Origin: Caenorhabditis elegans
Lineage: Eukaryota; Nematoda; Chromadorea; Rhabditida; Rhabditidae
Reading direction: 5' to 3'
DNA: 64,000 nt
Assembly: GCF_000002985.6 (NCBI RefSeq)
Contig: NC_003283.11
Location: forward strand, 17,857,501 to 17,921,500
Made by a program: the position numbers and the translations under genes. The notes under the pieces are model-generated. The model saw nothing but the letters and a program-made list of their open reading frames with translations. It made no database searches and was not told the origin of the DNA. Numbering within the stretch: the first letter of the stretch is position 1; every line of letters starts with the position of its first letter. Below, piece after piece: positions 33,716-44,377 of this stretch.

Positions 33716-35522
33716 TTAAACTCGAAATTTCTTCGATTATGTTGAGACAACATGAATTTCAAAAACTTCCTTGTTGAAATGTTAAAGATAAGCACACAGG
33801 GCAATAAAATTGTTCAATAAGTGTTTTGACAACGATTTGCACAATAAATTACAGAATATTCTCCAGACAAATTTCCAGTTAGAAGCAACAAAAAAACCTA
33901 GAAAATACGGAAAAAAGAGCACAAAATTGTGTTTCGCATAAACTTGCAGACCGGTTCAACCTGATAAGAAGAAGTTTTGGGTGATTTCTGACATTTTAAT
34001 GAGTTGTAATACATTGAAATAGGTTCTTGTTCGAAAGTATGCCGAACATATGATATGATGATAACAAATTTGTTATTTATTGATGACAACGCAAATAAAT
34101 AGATTAAATGTAGTGAGAGGGGGTTATTGATTCGTAGTTTTGAGCATTGATCGAGTGCAGAAAACTTTCTAAATTGGTGTTTTCTTGTGTAATATAAAAC
34201 CTGTTTGGTGAAGCTTCATAAGTTAGTTGATTAGACAGCATTAAGCTTTAGTCAAGAATCCCACTGCTCGACCGGAATGTGTTGAACGGAAGTTCTTAGT
34301 CATATTACATTTAAAAATTAAAATTCATTAGTGAATCCGGCAATAGCTGTAAATTCAAAATTTCTTAGTTTTTCAACCAAAACATTCCATAAAAACGTAA
34401 CACCGCCTTCAAGTTTTATTCCTTGCAGACGTTGCTCTCCTGAACAAAAAATGCCCGTCGCCACAGCTCTGTATGAATTCTGTAGATCGGAAATTAATGC
34501 ATTTTTCTCTAAAACTCGGGAAAACCTAGAGAAATTCGACGTTTAATGGCTAATTTTTCAATATTTTGAGATGGAAACTTCGAGAGAAAAGCCAAATTTC
34601 TGTTAAAAAACCCCATATTTTTTGTCAAAAACTTTGCGATTTTTCACTATAAAACATTTTTTGAAAATGAAAATGAAAAAATCAAAAGATGAGGGAAGGA
34701 ATTTTGGATGGAAAATTTACTCCGGAAAATTCTTCAAAAAAGTGTTTTCGCTTTTTTGGTCGATGCACCATGTCTGAGTTTTAGGGAAAGTATTGATTTT
34801 TATGGGTTTTAACTGATTTTCATTAAATTTTAATCGATTTTCATCGATTTTCCATCAGAAAAAAGTGTTTTAATATATAGTAATCTTTGAAAAGAAAATA
34901 GACGAATTCCCAACGTTCACGAGAAACAATTAATCCAGAGACTTGCGAATACGCTTACACTTGTGCGGGTAGCGGTGAGCTCGTGGTGTTTAGCTATGAA
35001 AGCGATCCAATATCCGTAAGGGTACACGGTTTCAGATAACTTTTCAATGTCGATTTCTGCAGTTCCCAGGTCAGTCTATTGTCGGGAAATGCCGCAACCC
35101 ACCAGTTTCTAATAGTGATGTCATGAAGCCGTTCGTTACTGAAAAATACTGGTGGTACGATAATTACATGTTTTATCGTCCAAGAATAACATGTTTTGAA
35201 AAATAGTGGGAAGTTGGATCATGAAATAAAGTGCTTGATATTTCACAATACATATGCATCATACTTTTGGAAAATTACACTTCCTAGTGTTCTTATTAAT
35301 TTACACAGTGGGTGATACGGTCACAAATCGCAATTCATGTTTCACATACTATCTGAATATTTCTGTTTTTTGTGAAATGTATTTTTTTTCGTGGTCATAT
35401 GATCAGTTATTGTTGTATTTTGAAAACATATATTACAAAGGGAATATCTGAAAATCCAGAATAACATGTTTTTATTGAATACCTCTTTTGTCAGTGTACC
35501 ATATAAAAAGAGCCCTGTAACA
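33716..35522. other. Intergenic region without a supportable gene
   Basis: AT-rich sequence with one GATGCACCATG motif near 34764. A minus-strand stretch of ~49 codons (about 35075-34930) has gene-like composition (reading TVYPYGYWIAFIAKHHE) but no start, splice context or neighbour; it may be an exon remnant. The last ~100 bp before 35523 are the conserved upstream cassette of the small-peptide family. Confidence 0.5.
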
Positions 35523-35815
35523 ATGGACACATCAGTCAACATGAATTTCATTTTCTACCTTCTTGTCCTCGTCGCTTGGACTCCAAGTTTTGGATTCTCT
35601 CAGAGCTCTGAATATAATTCCCCACATGTAAGTTTTGCTGTCTTGATGATCAATTTTTAGATTTTTTTAATCAGGTAGTCACGTATGTTGCATCAAAACT
35701 TACTGATTTTTATGACTATGGAACATCATTGGAATCATTGAAAGACACACTGGAGAAGCTCACAGGAGGTTACAAAGGAATTCCAGAAAGTGTTAAAGGA
35801 GAGGTCCTCAAATAA
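35523..35815 (+). CDS. Small secreted peptide, family copy 1 (helical mature form), two exons
   Basis: Exons 35523-35627 and 35675-35815, 81 codons; the donor GTAAGT and acceptor ATCAG are clear and the junction is in frame. Residues 1-28 are a secretion signal of the shared family type (NFIFYLLVLVAW...). The predicted mature part (~53 aa) has no cysteine and is rich in Leu, Lys, Glu and Thr (SKLTDFYDY, LESLKDTLEKL), suggesting a helix; it is unrelated to the mature parts of the other copies. The upstream CTCTTTTGTCAG and CCATATAAAAAGAGCCCTG are the shared cassette. Function unknown; secreted effector or antimicrobial roles are guesses. Confidence 0.75.
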
Positions 35816-35879
35816 TTCTGTTGTTTCTGATATTTGTGCGATGGGAATTTGGATTTTTGTTTTGATGGATAAACCACTT

Positions 35880-36167
35880 TCATTTTAAACACTTGTCTAT
35901 AAAACAAAACTTATTACGCACCTTAATATACACTGGAATTGAAAAAAAATTCAAAGTCTGATAGAACTTTTTTCGATTTTCTAGACAGACAAAAAACCAA
36001 ATATGTTTTTGATTTTCCTTTACTGATTCGCCTCCATGAGCTCCTGTTGCGTGTCCGATAATATTAGAGGCCGCATTCTGAGTGTTCTGGCAGAACCCGA
36101 AGTTTGCAACACAGGCAATAAGTACAAGAAGGTAGAAGATGAAATTCGTGTTGAATGATGTGTCCAT
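35880..36167 (-). pseudogene. Truncated chimeric copy of the Gly-rich secreted peptide
   Basis: Starting at 36167 (minus), the first ~46 codons match the intact copy at 40046-40246, through GAHGG. Homology stops abruptly at about 36031. The frame then runs into unrelated sequence to a stop at 35880, giving a 96-codon chimera that lacks the conserved C-terminus (GNRWDPDD) and the conserved poly(A) module. The segment from 36031 rightward (~750 bp, to ~36780) is a near-identical direct repeat of 40110-40860, so this is the edge of a duplication. It might still be expressed, but looks broken. Confidence 0.75.
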
Positions 36168-36491
36168 TCTTACAGGGCTCTTTTTATATGGAACACTGAC
36201 AAAAGAGGTATCCAATAAAAACATGTTATTCTGCATTTTCAGATATATGATACCTTTTGTATTATCTGTTTTCAGAATACAACAATACTTCAAAAACATC
36301 AAAATAACAATTTTCGAATTTATCCACCAGTTAGTTACAAAAATATGTTTGTAATACATGTTTTTATTGGATATCTCTTTTGTCAGGTTCCAGGAACTGA
36401 TCCAACTGAGGAAGTCAATGATGTCACAAGTTGAAGAACAGTTGCCAAAAGCCCAGTCACCACTTGCAACACAGCATCCACTTGCACTTGC

Positions 36492-36672
36492 TCAGTCTGG
36501 AACCGTCACTGTATTTTTGTAACCACTAAGAATACAGAAACTTTCAACGGCTCCAACATCTGGAACTTCTGGAACTGGAACCTCCAATGAGCATCCCAAG
36601 TTAGCAACACAAGCGATGAGGGCAAGAAGGTAGAAGATGAAATTCGTGTTGAATGAATTGTGACTATTCCAT
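36492..36672 (-). pseudogene. Secreted-peptide pseudogene, start region disrupted
   Basis: The promoter/acceptor cassette and the signal-peptide codons (NFIFYLLALIACVANLG) are intact on the minus strand. The ATG at 36672 is followed two codons later by TAG because extra bases interrupt MDTSF. The frame downstream reads a Pro/Val-rich segment to a TGA at 36494-36492. Past that TGA the same frame stays open and is cysteine-rich, so the ancestral peptide probably extended further. This differs from all other mature parts in the cluster. Confidence 0.7.
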
Positions 36673-37284
36673 TCTTACAGGGCTCTTTTTATATGGAACA
36701 CTGACAAAAGAGGTATCCAATAAAAACATGTTATTCTGCATTTTCAGATATTCCTTTTGTATTCACTGTTTTCAAAATACAACAATACTTTAAAAACATC
36801 AGATATTAAATGTATTGATCAATTGTAAATGGCAAAAACACTAGCATTAACACTCATAGTATTGAACTTGTAGTCATCATAAAGTAGTAATCGTAGCAAT
36901 ACATACAGACAAAATATAAAGCTACATAGTTTGTCACAAAATCATTCGACTAATTGCTTTCAGGCTGTCTTGATTGATATATCCTTCAGAGATTCATGTC
37001 AGATGAATTGTCTGTAATCATATAGCCCTTTCATTTTAGTCAACTCAGAATGCTTATTTCAACTGGTTACGCTAAAGCATCAATGTTTAGAGGTATTGTT
37101 ACAAGTATTTTCCAAATCACAATTTATGGATGAATTTAATAATATCTGATATTTTGGATGTTTTTAAAGTATTGTTGTATTTTGAAAACAGTGAATACAA
37201 AAGAAATATCTGAAAATGCAGAATAACATGTTTTTATTGGATACCTCTTTTGTCAGTGTTCCATATAAAAAGAGCCCTGTAAGA

Positions 37285-37485
37285 ATGGACACATCATTCA
37301 ACACGAATTTCATCTTCTACCTTCTTGTACTTATCGCCTGTGCTGCAAACTTTGGCTTCTGCCAGAACATCCAGGGTGCGGCCTCTAATATTATTGGACA
37401 CGCAGCAGGAGCTCATGGAGGCGCCACTGGAGCTGCTCGAGGTGCTGTGAAAAGTGTTGGAAATCGTTGGGATCCAGATGATTAG
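37285..37485 (+). CDS. Gly/Ala-rich small secreted peptide, copy C
   Basis: A single-exon frame of 66 codons. Residues 1-27 form a signal peptide (NFIFYLLVLIACAANFGFCQ). The mature ~39 aa are Gly/Ala/His-rich, lack cysteine and end in GNRWDPDD. Two nearly identical paralogues lie at 40046-40246 and 46629-46829. The upstream cassette contains CCATATAAAAAGAGCCCTG 4-22 nt before the ATG and CTCTTTTGTCAG before that; the latter could be a trans-splice acceptor, in which case the TATA-like block lies in the 5' UTR. AATAAA follows at 37520-37525. The family is not known to me; a secreted defence or signalling peptide is possible. Confidence 0.78.
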   Translation: MDTSFNTNFIFYLLVLIACAANFGFCQNIQGAASNIIGHAAGAHGGATGAARGAVKSVGNRWDPDD

Positions 37486-37871
37486 TAGCTTTTTGATGCA
37501 CTCTGTCGTATTTTTTGGGAATAAATATATCGAACATTGGGAATTCATCTGTTTTATTTTTTAAAGATTATTATACTAAAGAGTGACACGCTCTCTATAA
37601 ATCCGAATATAATGCCAGTTTCATAGTTTTCCCCTACTACTGATGTGCCTCTGGAGAATCTTCACGTATCAGCTTGACACATTTGCTCCGTCAGTTCTTC
37701 ACCCAATTGCAACATTTGGCAAGCATTCAATTCAATTGAAAACGTACATAAACTGTACATATACTGACAAAACGACGCGCGCTTCATATATAGTAAATAA
37801 TTTAAGATATGTGAAACAGTTTCATAGAGGATTAACACATTATTATACTAATATTCACAAGTTCGATGTTG

Positions 37872-39261
37872 CTAGTCGATTCTCTTCTTGATACTGAAAC
37901 CATCCGGTTGATAAGCAATGTCGAATGTTACATTTCTAGATTTATAAACAATTGATCCAGACAAACTATTTAGAGCGGAGTGTGAATCAAAAACTCTAAG
38001 GAGATGTGTTGCATCAAATTGCACTCTTTCGCAAGTAAAATATTCAAACTTGGTTGATTCCAGAACAACCTCCTGAAAGTTTATGCTATAAAATTCACAT
38101 ATCATAGTAAACTCACATCTCGAAGCCTGGTGATATCATTTTCTGAGAAAGCTTCCTCAGAAAAGTCAAAGTTCAGTGATTGGAAGTGAGCAAGATGCTT
38201 GACGATAAGTGAATAATGTGGAACAGGAGACAATGTCAGAGTCTTTGCTTGTTTCCATTGTTCAAGGCGCACCAGACGTTTTATGGAATTTTCATCGGAT
38301 TCGCTACTTTTAATTGTCAAGTCCTCTAAAATTTCAGTATTGAAGTGTTCTAGAATTTCAGCAATTTGAACAGAAGGAAGCCAATTGATCAATACTGATT
38401 TTGTCGTCAAGACTCCAACTGATTGAAGTACATTTTTAAGAGCATCAAATAAAATGAGCCCTTCGTCCTTAACTCCATTAACGTAGAAATAATCCAGATT
38501 TAATCCTCTGCACTTCAAAAGTCTTGATGCATCATTCATAGCAACCTCCAATGGCCGTTTGTTCTTAACAAGAAGCTCCCGTTCTTCATAAGTCACAAGG
38601 CAGTCATCATCGTCCAATTCATAGGTCACAAGGTTATCGTTCATATACAAAGAAACGTTATTTTCTTCTTGAAAAATATGAAATTTCTTCAAGTTAGAAC
38701 GTTGATAATCGATTATAGATTTAAAACTACAACAAACCGCACCTGCAGTAAACCTGAAAACAATTTGTATTTACAAAACAAAACTATGCAATCAATTTAT
38801 ACCGATCAATTGGGTTCAGTTTATCCAGAATCATTGTTTGAAGGTAGTTCGTAACAGATTTCCATTCTTTCCTCTCTGATGAATAAAATCTGTAATAGTT
38901 ACTCTCATACTTCATTGATTGAAAAAACACGAACCTATCATATGAGTCCAAGTTCAGACTTCCATTTGAAAGTCCCATATACCAATATTCAAAATGGAGG
39001 TATTCCATGAACTGCTCACCAAATGCCTTGCACATTGCTTCGTATGCATCGAGAACTGGAATTTCTTGAAGAAGTTGGAATAGGATACAGATTCGCAGTG
39101 CTCGTGAGTCCGTGACGATGCATTTAACTTTACGATCGATTCTGAAATTGAAGTTATACTTTTCATTGGAGAATACAAAGTTCGTCTTTTTTCCATCTCA
39201 TTGTCATAATTTGTTTGAAATTGCAGTTCGATAAAATGAAAAAAAAAACTTACTGGTCCAT
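37872..39261 (-). CDS. F-box/FTH protein with Mos1-type HTH domain, copy 1, five exons
   Basis: Exons (minus): 39261-39254, 39141-38935, 38889-38803, 38753-38117, 38072-37872; 379 codons, all junctions in frame. After MDQ, residues ~5-70 form a Mos1-transposase-like HTH (ALRICILFQLLQEIPVLDAY...MEYLHFEYWYMGLSNGSLN), a fusion known in the worm fbxa group. An F-box follows (~85-130: LQTMILDKLNPIDRFTAGAVCCSF), then the FTH/DUF38 region typical of worm F-box proteins, which probably recruit substrates to SKP1-cullin-F-box ubiquitin ligases. A trans-splice-type acceptor TTTGCAG ends 25 nt before the ATG. Copy 2 at 42328-44377 is identical in protein over exons 2-4 but differs in exon 5, whose end here is SIKKRID. 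The numbered fbxa name is not known to me. Confidence 0.88.
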
Positions 39262-40005
39262 TGATGCTGAACTGCTCGATTTTTCCCTGCAAACTTTTTA
39301 ATTACTTCTTTTTGTTAACAAGGAAATCAAGGTAAAGAAAATACGACACGACCAGGAACATAGTGACAAATAACAGGCATAGTAACAAATAAATCAATGC
39401 GTACTTTCATGGGCGATGAAGAGTTTTTCCACATAAAATTTGACTTTCTCAAATTTTCATACAAGGTATTTTTCTCGAAATGCCTATAATTTCCAAAAGT
39501 TTCATTATAACTTAAAATTTGCTACTAAACAACAAAATTAATCATTAAAATCTGTCTCTTTTTCGACAGAAATCAATAAACTAGCTTGAAATTGACAACA
39601 GTGAGAAGAGAAAATTTCAAAAATTGAAGCTGTTATCAGTATTCCCCATAAAAATGTGTGAAAGGAAGTAAATAGAGCATTTTATGGTTTCGTCGATGAG
39701 ATGGGCTCATGTGACTCATGGTTTACCACATTGTTTCTCGTGAAAAGTAGAGTAAAAAATGTCTTCATTTTAAATCGTTAAATTTTACTTATTTTCGAAT
39801 CGTCTGATCCTTCTCAACAAATAATTTTGATAGAAAACAGCAAAATAATCCACCAAGAACCTGGAAATTTTGAAAATTTTACACACAGAAACGCGAAGTT
39901 TAGCAAGCGCGCTCTAATAGTTATTCGGATTTGAGGAGAGCGTGTCACTATGTAACATAATAATTTATATAAAAGAAAGTAGACGAATTCCCAACGTTCG
40001 ATATA

Positions 40006-40011
40006 TTTATT
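40006..40011 (-). terminator. Conserved poly(A) module of the Gly-rich peptide gene
   Basis: AATAAA on the minus strand inside GGGAATAAATATATCGAACA. The same block follows the peptide genes ending at 37485, 41500 and 46829, including 41500, whose mature peptide is unrelated. It is therefore a shared 3' module rather than part of one peptide gene. Confidence 0.7.
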
Positions 40012-40045
40012 CCCAAAAAATACGACAGAGTGCATCAAAAAGCTA

Positions 40046-40246
40046 CTAATCATCTGGATCCCAACGATTTCCAACACTTTTCACAGCACCTCGAGCAGCG
40101 CCAGTGGCGCCTCCATGAGCTCCTGTTGCGTGTCCGATAATATTAGAGGCCGCATTCTGAGTGTTCTGGCAGAACCCGAAGTTTGCAACACAGGCGATAA
40201 GTACAAGAAGGTAGAAGATGAAATTCGTGTTGAATGATGTGTCCAT
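40046..40246 (-). CDS. Gly/Ala-rich small secreted peptide, copy D
   Basis: 66 codons on the minus strand, single exon, with the same signal peptide and mature form as copies C and F (NTQNAASNIIGHATGAHGG...GNRWDPDD); the predicted protein is identical to copy F (46629-46829). It is the left half of the palindromic core: its mirror position across ~40.74 kb is occupied by the plus-strand peptide gene at 41228, which shares only leader and 3' module. Leader cassette at ~40255-40330. Confidence 0.78.
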   Translation of the reverse strand: MDTSFNTNFIFYLLVLIACVANFGFCQNTQNAASNIIGHATGAHGGATGAARGAVKSVGNRWDPDD

Positions 40247-40570
40247 TCTTACAGGGCTCTTTTTATATGGAACACTGACAAAAGAGGTATCCAATAAAAA
40301 CATGTTATTCTGCATTTTCAGATATATGATACCTTTTGTATTATCTGTTTTCAGAATACAACAATACTTCAAAAACATCAAAATAACAATTTTCGAATTT
40401 ATCCACCAGTTAGTTACAAAAATATGTTTGTAATACATGTTTTTATTGGATATCTCTTTTGTCAGGTTCCAGGAACTGATCCAACTGAGGAAGTCAATGA
40501 TGTCACAAGTTGAAGAACAGTTGCCAAAAGCCCAGTCACCACTTGCAACACAGCATCCACTTGCACTTGC

Positions 40571-40751
40571 TCAGTCTGGAACCGTCACTGTATTTTTGTA
40601 ACCACTAAGAATACAGAAACTTTCAACGGCTCCAACATCTGGAACTTCTGGAACTGGAACCTCCAATGAGCATCCCAAGTTAGCAACACAAGCGATGAGG
40701 GCAAGAAGGTAGAAGATGAAATTCGTGTTGAATGAATTGTGACTATTCCAT
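40571..40751 (-). pseudogene. Second copy of the disrupted secreted-peptide pseudogene
   Basis: Near-identical to the pseudogene at 36492-36672, with the same early TAG after ATG GAA and the same TGA. The lesion therefore predates the ~750 bp duplication that created both. The leader cassette is intact (GGGCTCTTTTTATATGG at 40757-40774 in plus-strand sense). Confidence 0.7.
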
Positions 40752-41227
40752 TCTTACAGGGCTCTTTTTATATGGAACACTGACAAAAGAGGTATCCAAT
40801 AAAGACATTTTATTCTGCATTTTCAGATATACCTTTTGTATTATCTGTTTTCAGAATACATCAATACTTCATAAATATCAGATATTAAATTTATCCAACA
40901 ATTGAATTGAAAAATACTTGTAACGATACCTCTGAACATTGATGTTTTACCTTTAATAGCCTACTTCACATGGTCATGTCAGATAAGTTACATATTAGCT
41001 TGCATATCTTCAATTTCACTCACTCAGAATGTTTTCAACAATTCATTCATGCTTTTTATTGTATATGTATATTACAATTGTTGGATAAATTTAATATCTG
41101 ATATTTGTGAAGTATTGTTGTATACTGAAAACAACTATTACAAAAGGAATGTCTGAAAATCCAGAATAAAATGTTTTTATTGGATACCTCTTTTGTCAGT
41201 GTTCCATATAAAAAGAGCCCTGTAAGA

Positions 41228-41500
41228 ATGGACACATCATTCAACGCGAATTTCATCTTCTACCTTCTTGTACTTATCGCCTGTGTTGCTAACTTTGGGT
41301 TTTGCCAGAACACTGGGAGAGTTGTGAGTATCGACGATCAAACTCGTTACTTGACGGAATTGCTTAACGAAGTTAAGGATAGATTCGAAAGCACATCGGA
41401 CCAGGTGTTTTCATCATCTGATAAAAAGCAGGATTTGGTGGATTCATTGCTGGATCAGATCGACAAACTATTCCTGGAGGAGGATTCACATCCTAAGTAA
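41228..41500 (+). CDS. Small secreted peptide, acidic helical mature form (copy E)
   Basis: Single exon, 90 codons. The signal peptide (NFIFYLLVLIACVANFGFCQNT) and ~100 bp upstream are nearly identical to the Gly-rich copies, but after QNT the mature ~61 aa are unrelated: acidic, Leu/Asp/Ser-rich, cysteine-free (YLTELLNEVKDRFES, DLVDSLLDQIDKLFLEED), probably helical. After the stop, the GGGAATAAATATATCGAACA poly(A) block (41524-41543) is shared again. The gene therefore looks like a different mature-peptide cassette between common 5' and 3' modules. Confidence 0.78.
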   Translation: MDTSFNANFIFYLLVLIACVANFGFCQNTGRVVSIDDQTRYLTELLNEVKDRFESTSDQVFSSSDKKQDLVDSLLDQIDKLFLEEDSHPK

Positions 41501-42327
41501 TTCAATAAATCATGTTGTTATTTTGGGAATAAATATATCGAACATTGTGAATTTGCCTTCTTTCTTTTAAAAAAGATTATTATATTACAGAGTGACACGC
41601 TCTCCTCTAATCCAAATATTTATTAGAGCGCGCTTGCTAAACTTCGCGTTTCTGTACATCTTGCGCTGTGGGTGAAAGTTTCAATTTTACAGGTTTTAAT
41701 GAGATTATTTCGTTATTTTCTATTTTCTAGTGAACGAGTGGCCAAAAAATAAAGAAATTGTTATTTTTTCACTCTATTTTTTCACTAGAAATAGTAGTAA
41801 ACCATGAGTCACATGAGCCCATCTCAAACCATAAAATGCTCTATTCACTTCCTTTCACACATTTTTATGAGGAATACTGATAACAATCGGAGGAAAACTA
41901 CGCTCGTAAACCCGTGGCCTCTTTTCAACCAACTGTAACCATTTTCTAACTGCCATTAGATTTCGTCCACTTTCCAAATAACTTTGCTCACTTCTCCACC
42001 AACTTTCACCAACTTTTTCCAATTGCTCAGAGCATTAAATCATTGCCCAATTTTCCTCAATATTTTTTCCTAAAAAATTACCTCAATTTTTGAAATTTTC
42101 TCTTCTCTTCTCACTGTTGTCAATTTTTAGCTAGTTTATTGATTCTCTCGATTTCGAAAAAAAAAAACCTTTTATGAAAACTTGAGAAAGTCTAATTTTT
42201 CGTGAAAAAACTCTTCACCGCCCATGAAATCACGAATTTATTTTTTGTTGTCAAAACGTTCCTGGTAATTTTTAACATCGGCCATGATGAAGAAATTTTC
42301 AGGGAAAATTCGAGCGGTTCAGTCTCA

Positions 42328-44377
42328 ATGGATCAGTAAGTTTTTCATTTTATCCAACTTTAATTTCAATCAAAATCTGAGATGGAAAAAAGACGAACTT
42401 TGTATTCTCCAATGAAAAGTATAACTTCAATTTCAGAATCGATCGTAAAGTTAAATGCATCGTCACGGACTCACGAGCACTGCGAATCTGTATCCTATTC
42501 CAACTTCTTCAAGAAATTCCAGTTCTCGATGCATACGAAGCAATGTGCAAGGCATTTGGTGAGCAGTTCATGGAATACCTCCATTTTGAATATTGGTATA
42601 TGGGACTTTCAAATGGAAGTCTGAACTTGGACTCATATGATAGGTTCGTGTTTTTTCAATCAATGAAGTATGAGAGTAACTATTACAGATTTTATTCATC
42701 AGAGAGGAAAGAATGGAAATCTGTTACGAACTACCTTCAAACAATGATTCTGGATAAACTGAACCCAATTGATCGGTATAAATTGATTGCATAGTTTTGT
42801 TTTGTAAATACAAATTGTTTTCAGGTTTACTGCAGGTGCGGTTTGTTGTAGTTTTAAATCTATAATCGATTATCAACGTTCTAACTTGAAGAAATTTCAT
42901 ATTTTTCAAGAAGAAAATAACGTTTCTTTGTATATGAACGATAACCTTGTGACCTATGAATTGGACGATGATGACTGCCTTGTGACTTATGAAGAACGGG
43001 AGCTTCTTGTTAAGAACAAACGGCCATTGGAGGTTGCTATGAATGATGCATCAAGACTTTTGAAGTGCAGAGGATTAAATCTGGATTATTTCTACGTTAA
43101 TGGAGTTAAGGACGAAGGGCTCATTTTATTTGATGCTCTTAAAAATGTACTTCAATCAGTTGGAGTCTTGACGACAAAATCAGTATTGATCAATTGGCTT
43201 CCTTCTGTTCAAATTGCTGAAATTCTAGAACACTTCAATACTGAAATTTTAGAGGACTTGACAATTAAAAGTAGCGAATCCGATGAAAATTCCATAAAAC
43301 GTCTGGTGCGCCTTGAACAATGGAAACAAGCAAAGACTCTGACATTGTCTCCTGTTCCACATTATTCACTTATCGTCAAGCATCTTGCTCACTTCCAATC
43401 ACTGAACTTTGACTTTTCTGAGGAAGCTTTCCCAAGAGGTGATATGATCAAGCTTCGAGATGTGAGTTTCCTACGATACATTAATGTAGGGCTTCCGTTT
43501 GAGAGCGGCGCGGCGTCGGCGCCTCACGTCGGCGCGTCGCGCCGGCCGGCTTTTGCCGTCGCCGCTCTGTGCATATTGGCGTGAACTCCGGTGTTTGCGT
43601 AGTGTGGATATATGTCTGCACACCGTAGTTGTTCAACGTTAATTTGCGCAACGTGGTGCGAGAGGTGTAGTCGAATTTTTTATTGCTTTATTAGGCTCAA
43701 CATAGTATGAAAACACCGAATTTCATAATGAAACTTCTTGAAAATTCTAAAAAAAGTTATGGAGGCTCAAAAAATGGCCTGAAATTAGTCAAAATGTGAA
43801 ATTTAACCGACTTCTCAATGTCGCAGTGGCTGGAGAATTTTTTTTTTTGAAATCACCGTCACATTTTGGGTATAATTATCTTGCGTTTTTAACTTCTTTT
43901 AGGTACTTTAAAGTCGATGGACGGCGAGATTTTGTAAAAAAATTAAAAATATTTAAAATAATCCAGCCGCTGCGACATTGACAAGTCTGTCAAAATTCAA
44001 ATTTTAACTAATTTTAGGGGTCATTTTTTGAGCCGCCATAACTTTTTTTAGAGAAGTTTTCAAGAAATTTCATTAATAAATTCGGTGTTTGCAGACAATT
44101 TTAAGTCTAATAAAGCAATAAAAAAATTCGACTACACTACCTTAAATTTTATAGTATAAACTTTCAGGAGATTCTTCTAAAATCCACCAAGTTTGAATAT
44201 TTTACTTGTGAAAGAGTGAAATTTGATGCGACACTGCTCGTTAGAGTTTTTAAGCCACGCTCACCTCCAAGTGGTTCAACTGGATCAATTGTTTATAAAT
44301 CTAGAAATGAAACATTCGACATTGCTTTTCATCCTGATGGTTTCAGTATCAAGAAGAGAATTGCCTCGCAACATTGA
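42328..44377 (+). CDS. F-box/FTH protein with Mos1-type HTH domain, copy 2, five exons
   Basis: Exons 42328-42335, 42437-42643, 42689-42775, 42825-43461, 44168-44377; 382 codons, all in frame. It has the same HTH, F-box and FTH layout as copy 1, with identical residues over exons 2-4 up to the end of exon 4, where EEAFPRGDMIKLRD replaces EEAFSENDITRLRD. Exon 5 is clearly diverged (RVFKPRSPPSGSTGS; end RIASQH). A TTTTCAG acceptor ends at 42301, close to the ATG, and AATAAA occurs at 44396-44401. Intron 4 is 706 nt instead of 44 nt because of inserted repeats at about 43487-44141. The paralogues lie in head-to-head inverted orientation; a role as an SCF adaptor is inferred from the family. Confidence 0.88.
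43487..43640. other. G+C-rich insert in F-box copy 2, intron 4
   Basis: About 150 bp of strongly G+C-rich sequence (GGCGCGGCGTCGGCGCC, GCGCGTCGCGCCGGCCGGC) unlike anything nearby, starting shortly after the exon 4 donor. It contains short palindromes. It is absent from the 44 nt intron of copy 1, so it arrived after duplication, alone or together with the adjacent fold-back element. Confidence 0.7.
43664..44141. mobile_element. ~480 bp fold-back element in F-box copy 2, intron 4
   Basis: The ends GGTGTAGTCGAATTTTTT and AAAAAATTCGACTACACTACC are inverted repeats. Pairing continues through TTATTGCTTTATTAG, AATTTCATAATGAAACTTCTTG and TTATGGAGGCTCAAAAAATG, giving arms of ~160-180 bp. The unpaired centre is ~120 bp. 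There is no coding capacity; it is a MITE-like palindrome. Confidence 0.8.

Noticed and set aside
42382..42624. Second small gene (MEKRRTLYSPMKS...) overlapping F-box copy 2, also at 38954-39292
   Set aside because: It is intron 1 plus exon 2 read in the wrong frame; the frame joined to the ATG at 42328 continues through all exons.
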